Positions 1 through 6,128 of a stretch of DNA of 20,402 nt are shown in pieces. The DNA is taken from positions 1 through 20,402 of the forward strand of contig CAYGTK010000052.1 of the NCBI GenBank assembly GCA_964352775.1. Direction: 5' to 3'. This stretch comes from CAYGTK01 sp964352775. GTDB taxonomy: Bacteria; Bacteroidota; Bacteroidia; Chitinophagales; CAIOSU01. The notes below the pieces were generated by a model. The model was not told the DNA's origin and did no database searches. It saw only the letters and a list, made by a program, of their open reading frames with translations. How positions within the stretch are numbered: the stretch's first letter is position 1; each line of letters opens with the position of its first letter. The position numbers and the translations under genes were made by a program.

Positions 1-60
1 CTCTGAAAGATTTTGCCCAGTGGTTGCAGGCGAGTTTCCCTGCGGGTTATTGAAGACCTT
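1..60 (-). pseudogene. sprA: In-frame continuation of sprA beyond an internal TAG
   Basis: Reading the minus strand past the TAG at 63-61 in the same frame gives 20 further codons without a stop, ending at the window edge. They encode KVFNNPQGNSPATTGQNLSE. From memory, SprA homologues carry an RYK..N...GNSP-like stretch at this place, and here the text reads R-stop-K...NNPQGNSP, so the stop sits where a tyrosine is expected. This suggests a single base change (TAT or TAC to TAG), not a frameshift. Whether the gene is truly broken, or this is a sequence error, cannot be settled from the window. Confidence 0.7.
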
Positions 61-3000
61 CTACCTGTCAATTATACCTGTGTTCGCATCGTCATAAGCA
101 CCATTTAAGTAGTAGCGATAATTATCACTAGAAGGGTCAGCCTGGAGATCAGCCAATGCCGTTTGACTGGTTAAGATAGCTGCTGCATCAGCCAAGAAGT
201 CGGAATATTTAATTGCTTCGTCGTCGTCATTTAAACCATCTAAGCCTATATCTTGTACAGCCCGAATATCAGGGTCATTGTCAAAAGCATTTACTACTGG
301 GAAGGTTTTGGGAATATTACCCCAAGCTGTTACATCTGTAGTATTTGGACTATTTGGGCCAGGTAATCCGTTCTCGAAGAAGAAACGAGAATCACGCATA
401 ACGTCCTCTGAAATATTACCAAGGTTAATGTATAGATCTCCTCCTGTAGAATTGGAATCATAAATGAATGGATCCATCACCCAAAATTCTAAGAACTCAA
501 TATTGGCCTCCTCAAAGTTATTGTTCTCAATAAATCGGGTAACACCACCCCATCTGCTTTGGGGGTCGTTCAACTCACCTGTTGGTTGAATACCAGCAGA
601 GTTGGTCGTGGGTCCAGTATCATAGTTGTATGGGCCACGCTCTCTAGGGTAATAGGTCATGTCAAATGTGACCAAGGTATTCTGAAGATTGTTCTGATTT
701 TGAAAATTGGGAAATACTTCTGTCTGTAGTATTTCTCTTGTGTAGTGCCCTCTTTGTTCGGCATCGTTATTACTGATGTTATCAGGAGTTAACTGATTAT
801 CGCGAAGAAAAAGTGGGTCGATATTATACCAAGAAAGTCTCGCACGGTTATAACCATACTCCAACTCATTCACCTCGGTCGCTTCTGGAAATAATACACG
901 TCCATTCCTATCTACTGCGCCTCGTGGAGTACTTGCTAAATTCCAGTTTATAGCTGGGAATTTAAGATCATAAGAACTTCGCGTTCCTTCAAAGTCATCA
1001 ATATATACTACTCCTTGGTCGCCAATAGCTTTATTATGACCTGGGTTCAATCGTGCCATTTCACCTGAAACTGTGAAAGAAGATGGTTCTTTTGTTTCGT
1101 ATAATGGAAGCTTATCTACTAACCAGGTTAAAAATTGCGACTCAGTACTGTAGTTGAAATCGAAACCCCAAATAGAGTTACGTATAGGGTCATCGCCAAT
1201 ATTCACCTTCTGGGTAAATGGGCGTTCTTTTAATCGCATAAAGGTGTGGCCAATGTAGAACTTATCAGAAACTCGATAATCTAATCGAGCACCAAATAAT
1301 GACTTCTGCTGAAATCCGAATAAAGCGTTATTCTCAAAATTCACGTTTATAGGCGTACCTGAATTCAATACACTCTGGTTAAGTATACGAACGCGACCCA
1401 GCGAATAGTCTACTTGATAATCAATACCCTCGCTCAATTGATTTCCACCAGCAGTCACTACTACTGATCCTTCTGGTATGTTGAATGCCCCAAGCGAGAT
1501 CTCGGAAGAATTACTTGATTCGTATTGTCCACTTATCACAAAGCGGTTCAGCTCTGGGAATTGCTGTGCAACTATTTTTATGGAATCATACAGTTGTTGG
1601 TATACATAACGTGGTGCTAAGTTTCCATCTCCAGCATCTTTCAAAGCATCCTTTAGGTTCTCACCAAATGGCTCAACGGTTGGAAATATGATGCGTCCAT
1701 TTTGTGGGTTGATAGTTATACCAGGCACAAAATCGAAAATACCGTCGGGTTGGGGGTCGTTCTGATTATTTAGATCATCCAAATTCAACACCCTTATCAA
1801 TTGGCGACCTCTTAAACTACCTTCTGGTATATAACGCACTTGGCCACCACCTGGCTGTTGATATAGAATGTTTAATTGAAAATTCTCTCTCCCAATTTGG
1901 AAGCCGCCAATGGAATAGACATTTTTCATCATCAAATCCCACATAGGTAAGGTTGGCCTTACCTGTGTACTCTTCAACATTTTAAGGAAGATAATCTTAT
2001 TAGCATCGCTAGTATCTGGAGCAACATCTTGGGCGAACTCACCTACACGATAGACTTTACCATTATAGGTATACTCGTAAGCCACAGCTAATACTTCATT
2101 AGGATTAAGCTGCTGATTGAGTGATAAGTAACCTAGTTGTGGATTGAAGGTATATTCCGATTGGTTCAACTTAACTGCTGAAACCTTTTCGTAATCTAAA
2201 CCACCAGCAAGTCCAAGGGTGTTTTCTAAAAAGCTAACTGCTGTTGCTGCATCTCTACTATTCTGAGCAGCAGAGATCTGCCCATAAAGATTATTCGATC
2301 CGTTTCTTGGTTGAGGAGGACCACCTAACGGTGTAGTACCGTCATTTGCTATCCTTTCCGCCTTTCCCTCACCAAGGTCCATCAATCCCACTACGTTCCT
2401 GATATTCTGGGTAGCTCGTGAATTACGGTTAGTTTTCCAAACTTCTATTCTAGTTATCTGATAAAGAGAGTTGATGTTAGGCATATTAGCCAAAGCCTGA
2501 TCGTAACTATCCCTGAACTCATGTGCTAAAAAGAAGTGGCGGTTATCATCGTACTCATCTGCAAACACTTCATAGTCTTGTATCTGCGAACCATTCTCTA
2601 TTTGTATATTACCTGTTTGTGAGCGCTGTTGCGAGTAAACTACAGTAGCTGTCAATCGACCGAATTGCAAGCGAGAGCGAACACCAAATAGGCTTTGCGC
2701 TCCTGTTATCAATGCCGTGTTAAGTGGTAAGCTTACGTTACCCGCCTCTAATTCTTTTATGATGTCATCTTCCTCTCCCTCGTACTTCAGCTTTATCTGA
2801 TTCTCAAAATCAAAATTGGCTAGTGTATTGTAATCCAAATTGATCTTCATCAGATCACCGATCTTACCAACCACGCTCATGTTGATGTTCATATCGAAAT
2901 CAAAACCACCTTGGCGACGTTGGCGCTCTGGTAGTGTAGGGTTGTCTATTTTTTGGAAGTTGACCCCAAAGGTGAGGTCTACATTACCCTGTGGGCGTAT

Positions 3001-3504
3001 TTCTATAGAAAGGTCTGAGAATTTACCTTTTCCTTTTTTGGTGGGGATGGTTAATCTAGGAGTGGCATTTGGATTTTCGATCAATGTGATCGCCTTCGCT
3101 CGTTCACGCCAGTACTCTTGTCTGTTCGTTCGGCTCTGATATTCTAAGTATTCTTCAAAGGTCATGTAGACAGGAGGCTTTATGTCTCGCCCATCTATCT
3201 GTTCTGTAATTATGTATTGACCTGTTTCTAGATCGTACTCTACATTCTTCTCAATTATCCCTGGATCGTCAAGGTCGAAAGGATTGTCATCGTCGTCATC
3301 CGTAACAAAATCACCTTCTCTATCCTTAATGGGATACTTCAGATCTAGCTTACCACTATCACCGTCCATTACTTGGCTCATCACATAACCCATTGGCAAC
3401 ATGGAACCAGGTATAAGCTTAGGCCCAGCTGAATGCACCAGCTGTATACTACATCCTAGCACAAATAATACGACTACTAATTTTAATGACCCCCGTCCTT
3501 TCAA
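61..3504 (-). CDS. sprA: SprA, T9SS outer-membrane translocon / gliding protein, N-terminal half cut by a TAG
   Basis: SprA (Sov in Porphyromonas) forms the very large outer-membrane barrel through which the type IX secretion system exports proteins; it is also needed for gliding. The 1147 readable residues begin with a signal peptide (hydrophobic core about 8-19, cleavage near VHSA at 24-27), then an acidic Asp-rich stretch near 65-80, then long barrel sequence. Recognisable family segments include YIDDFEGTRSSYDLKFPAIN near residue 835 and YYPRERGPYNYD near 950. Family members are usually about 2,300-2,500 residues, so this is roughly half. The start is TTG at 3504: an in-frame TAG lies two codons upstream, and no earlier ATG gives a signal peptide. 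The gene starts 16 bp after ruvA and is probably co-transcribed with it, an arrangement I recall from other Bacteroidota. A VLGC near residue 18 resembles a weak lipobox, but ordinary signal peptidase cleavage is likelier. Confidence 0.9.
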   Translation of the reverse strand: MKGRGSLKLVVVLFVLGCSIQLVHSAGPKLIPGSMLPMGYVMSQVMDGDSGKLDLKYPIKDREGDFVTDDDDDNPFDLDDPGIIEKNVEYDLETGQYIITEQIDGRDIKPPVYMTFEEYLEYQSRTNRQEYWRERAKAITLIENPNATPRLTIPTKKGKGKFSDLSIEIRPQGNVDLTFGVNFQKIDNPTLPERQRRQGGFDFDMNINMSVVGKIGDLMKINLDYNTLANFDFENQIKLKYEGEEDDIIKELEAGNVSLPLNTALITGAQSLFGVRSRLQFGRLTATVVYSQQRSQTGNIQIENGSQIQDYEVFADEYDDNRHFFLAHEFRDSYDQALANMPNINSLYQITRIEVWKTNRNSRATQNIRNVVGLMDLGEGKAERIANDGTTPLGGPPQPRNGSNNLYGQISAAQNSRDAATAVSFLENTLGLAGGLDYEKVSAVKLNQSEYTFNPQLGYLSLNQQLNPNEVLAVAYEYTYNGKVYRVGEFAQDVAPDTSDANKIIFLKMLKSTQVRPTLPMWDLMMKNVYSIGGFQIGRENFQLNILYQQPGGGQVRYIPEGSLRGRQLIRVLNLDDLNNQNDPQPDGIFDFVPGITINPQNGRIIFPTVEPFGENLKDALKDAGDGNLAPRYVYQQLYDSIKIVAQQFPELNRFVISGQYESSNSSEISLGAFNIPEGSVVVTAGGNQLSEGIDYQVDYSLGRVRILNQSVLNSGTPINVNFENNALFGFQQKSLFGARLDYRVSDKFYIGHTFMRLKERPFTQKVNIGDDPIRNSIWGFDFNYSTESQFLTWLVDKLPLYETKEPSSFTVSGEMARLNPGHNKAIGDQGVVYIDDFEGTRSSYDLKFPAINWNLASTPRGAVDRNGRVLFPEATEVNELEYGYNRARLSWYNIDPLFLRDNQLTPDNISNNDAEQRGHYTREILQTEVFPNFQNQNNLQNTLVTFDMTYYPRERGPYNYDTGPTTNSAGIQPTGELNDPQSRWGGVTRFIENNNFEEANIEFLEFWVMDPFIYDSNSTGGDLYINLGNISEDVMRDSRFFFENGLPGPNSPNTTDVTAWGNIPKTFPVVNAFDNDPDIRAVQDIGLDGLNDDDEAIKYSDFLADAAAILTSQTALADLQADPSSDNYRYYLNGAYDDANTGIIDR

Positions 3505-3520
3505 ACCCTATTCTATAACC

Positions 3521-4120
3521 TTACAATAACTTTAGTGACTGCTTGATCAAAGCTTCAACACTTGGTTGACCGCTTATCAAATTCATTGCTCTTTTCAATG
3601 CCTTTTCAGCCATTGGTTTACTGAACCCTAAGGCAACCAGTGCAGATAACGCCTCATCTACAACCGTATTGCCTAGCTTAGGTGAAATAACACCGTCTGT
3701 TGACATTTTAGCAAGCTTATCTTTCAGTTCTAAAATGATACGCTTTGCTGTTTTTGGCCCCACCCCTTTTATCGACTTCACCTTGGCCTCGTCTTCTGAA
3801 GTAATAGCTATTATCAATTCATCGGGCGTCATTGCTGAAAGCGCTACTGTAGCAGAGCTTGCCCCGACACCTGAAATAGAGATCAAATGTTGGAAAAGTT
3901 CACGCTCTTTTTCATCGTGAAACCCATAGAGCGCAATGCCGCTAAGCGATTGTGCCTCTTTCATAAAATAGGGGTGAATGAACAATTTCACCTCATTTAA
4001 GCTTTGTATAAGTGTATAGGTATTCAGGCTTACATAAACCATGTAGCCAATACCCCCAGTCTCCAAGTAAATGTGAGTTGGATTTTTATACGTTATTCTA
4101 CCCTTAATGTATGCTATCAT
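3521..4120 (-). CDS. ruvA: Holliday junction branch migration protein RuvA
   Basis: RuvA binds four-way DNA junctions as a tetramer and loads the RuvB motor for branch migration in recombinational repair. The 199-residue length is normal. The N-terminal OB-fold starts MIAYIKGRI and has the YxVYVS-type strand near residues 26-31. Two helix-hairpin-helix motifs follow, ISGVGASSAT near 82-91 and IKGVGPKTAKRI near 117-128. The C-terminal region from about 150 is the small three-helix domain that contacts RuvB (DEALSALVALGFS). It starts at an ATG 146 bp downstream of the symporter gene, with a good -7 element in between, so it may have its own promoter. sprA follows after 16 bp. RuvB and RuvC are not in the window. 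Confidence 0.97.
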   Translation of the reverse strand: MIAYIKGRITYKNPTHIYLETGGIGYMVYVSLNTYTLIQSLNEVKLFIHPYFMKEAQSLSGIALYGFHDEKERELFQHLISISGVGASSATVALSAMTPDELIIAITSEDEAKVKSIKGVGPKTAKRIILELKDKLAKMSTDGVISPKLGNTVVDEALSALVALGFSKPMAEKALKRAMNLISGQPSVEALIKQSLKLL

Positions 4121-4144
4121 GAAATAATGGACTGCTGCTTATTA

Positions 4145-4152
4145 CAAATCTA
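4145..4152 (-). promoter_or_regulatory. Candidate -7 element for ruvA-sprA
   Basis: The minus strand reads TAGATTTG, a full match to the Bacteroidota -7 consensus TAnnTTTG. It lies 24 bp before the ruvA ATG, giving a predicted leader of about 20 nt. At 20 bp upstream the -33 position holds ATG instead of TTG, so that half is imperfect. Confidence 0.5.
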
Positions 4153-4266
4153 CAAATACCCCAAAGCCTTAACATGCCGCTTATGAACGGCAACAACTAT
4201 ATCGCTGCCAAATTTGGACAGGCGGCAAAATTGCGAATTTTTAAGTGCTGAAACTAACGGAGCCCC

Positions 4267-6057
4267 TTATTTGTCGCTTTCTTGAAGTGACCAACGTAAG
4301 AAGAAGAAACTTACGAGCGTAATACCGATCCACATACCTGCCGAAGCATATTCCAAAAAAAGCAACTTTCCAATAAAAAATAGTACTCCGTAAGTCATCG
4401 CTACTCCCGATATCCACCCAACAACAAGACGTGAGAACCCACTGTTATCAACTGATAAGTTCAATGTATTGGCAACAGGTTGCCAAAAACCTTGCGGTTT
4501 AACCCGTTGGTAAAAAGCTTCAAGTGTATTGGTATCCGTAGGCTCATTTGCAAAAGTGACGATCAACCAAGTAATAGTAGTAAGTACTGCCGTAAAGATC
4601 AAGTTGCCTTCGTTAGCCAGATAGAGATTCCCATCTGCAGTATTAAACATCGGAGCTATCTGATAACTACTAATAGCAAACCATATTAAGGGCGCAATGG
4701 TAGCTGATAATTCGCTCCAAGCGCTTATACGCCACCAATACCATCGCAAAATGAGCACAGCACCTAAGCCCGCTCCACTATTTATCAAGAAGCGCGCAGC
4801 CTCATCTATCATAGTTATTTGAGTGGTAACCATAAAACCGAATAGCATGATAAACAAGGTAAACAAACGTGCCTTCTGTACTTGATCTCGATTTGCATCT
4901 TCAGCACTTCTATAAGAAGAATCAGGCTTGATGAATCTGCGGTATAGGTCGTTTGTCAAATAGCTCGCCCCCCAATTCAGTTGGGTAGAAATGGTACTCA
5001 TGTATGCCCCCAAAAAAGCAGCCAACAACATTCCTTTTAACCCTACCGGCAAATGGTCGCGCATGGCCATAACAAAGCCCTCGCCAGCTTGCGCCTCTGG
5101 AAGGTCAGGGTATAATAATAAGCAGGATAATCCTACGATTATCCAAGGCCATGGGCGCAGTGCATAATGTGCTATCTGGAAGAAAAGCGTAGCCCAAAGG
5201 GCTTGTTTTTCGTCCTTAGCACTCATCATTCGTTGAGAAATATACCCGCCACCACCGGGCTCGTTACCTGGATACCAACTGGCCCACCACTGCACTGCCA
5301 AAAATGAAATGAACGCCCCTACTGTGATGCTTAAAATACCATTATCACCGCCGCTATCTCCTACACTAGGAAAAAAATCAAACCGCCAAGCAGGCAATTG
5401 TTCTTTCAACCCACTCAATCCGCCCACTTCTTCCGTTTGAACTACAACTATGGCCAGAATAATACAGCCCGTTAAAGCTAGTGTGAATTGAATAGCATCA
5501 GTAAAAGCCACGCCCAATAAACCCGAAATAGAACTGTAAATAGCAACCAGCAACATCAATCCTGCTATTAACCATAAAGCAGTAGTATGGTCCACAGCAA
5601 AAAACACTACCAGTATTTTCATCATGGCTGCATTTACCCAGCCTATGATAACGGCATTCAGAAACAGCCCCATGTATACTGCCTTGAATCCTCTTAAGAA
5701 TTTTGCTGCTGGGCCAGAATAGCGGAGTTCAATAAATTCTAGCTCCGTAACTACATTAGCTCTTCGCCAAAGCTTAGCAAAAAAGAAAGTGGTAAGCATT
5801 CCTCCTATCAGCATATTCCACCACAACCAGTTTCCCGAAACACCATGTTGATGGACCTTTTCAGCTACCCAAAGCGGTGTATCAGCAGCAAAGGTGGTTG
5901 CTACCATTGAGATGCCTGCTATGTACCAAGGCAGGTTTCGCCCACCCAAAAAGAAGTCTGTTAAATTACCAGAGGCACGCCCCCTAAGCCCAATACTTAT
6001 AGCTAACGACACTACTAAAAACAGGACAATAATGGCAATATCAAGAGGTGCTAACAT
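4267..6057 (-). CDS. Sodium:solute symporter family (SSF) transporter
   Basis: This is a 596-residue integral inner-membrane protein, predicted to couple sodium entry to uptake of a small solute by the SSF (LeuT-fold) mechanism. Hydrophobic segments run almost throughout, starting with the first helix at about residues 6-24. A typical family N-terminus follows: TDFFLGGRNLPWYIAGISMV at 33-52, then ATTFAADTPL at 53-62, where the first broken helix lies. Near residues 351-375, AYMSTISTQLNWGASYLTND matches the helix-8 region; its Ser/Thr residues (354-358) are in the place that supplies sodium ligands in vSGLT. The start ATG at 6057 gives a sensible cytoplasm-side N-terminus. It is divergent from the propeller gene, 71 bp away. 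The substrate (sugar, amino acid or other) cannot be told from the sequence, and neighbouring genes give no hint. Confidence 0.9.
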   Translation of the reverse strand: MLAPLDIAIIVLFLVVSLAISIGLRGRASGNLTDFFLGGRNLPWYIAGISMVATTFAADTPLWVAEKVHQHGVSGNWLWWNMLIGGMLTTFFFAKLWRRANVVTELEFIELRYSGPAAKFLRGFKAVYMGLFLNAVIIGWVNAAMMKILVVFFAVDHTTALWLIAGLMLLVAIYSSISGLLGVAFTDAIQFTLALTGCIILAIVVVQTEEVGGLSGLKEQLPAWRFDFFPSVGDSGGDNGILSITVGAFISFLAVQWWASWYPGNEPGGGGYISQRMMSAKDEKQALWATLFFQIAHYALRPWPWIIVGLSCLLLYPDLPEAQAGEGFVMAMRDHLPVGLKGMLLAAFLGAYMSTISTQLNWGASYLTNDLYRRFIKPDSSYRSAEDANRDQVQKARLFTLFIMLFGFMVTTQITMIDEAARFLINSGAGLGAVLILRWYWWRISAWSELSATIAPLIWFAISSYQIAPMFNTADGNLYLANEGNLIFTAVLTTITWLIVTFANEPTDTNTLEAFYQRVKPQGFWQPVANTLNLSVDNSGFSRLVVGWISGVAMTYGVLFFIGKLLFLEYASAGMWIGITLVSFFFLRWSLQESDK

Positions 6058-6128
6058 CTACTTATCGATATATGGGTTTCAGTAGTTACGTCTATGTGTT
6101 AACTTTAAGTAACACTAACATCCCGAAG

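Noticed and set aside
61..63. TAG recoded as a sense codon in this organism
   Set aside because: Four other genes here (propeller, OmpA-family, rluB, small barrel) end at TAG exactly where their families end, so TAG works as a stop.
4208..4217. CCAAATTTGG palindrome upstream of ruvA as an operator
   Set aside because: It is only 10 bp, occurs once, and is not placed over the predicted -7 element; chance is a fair explanation.
6048..6128. Longer N-terminus for the propeller protein starting at 6048
   Set aside because: It would overlap the start of the divergent symporter gene and bury the clear signal peptide that begins at 6129.
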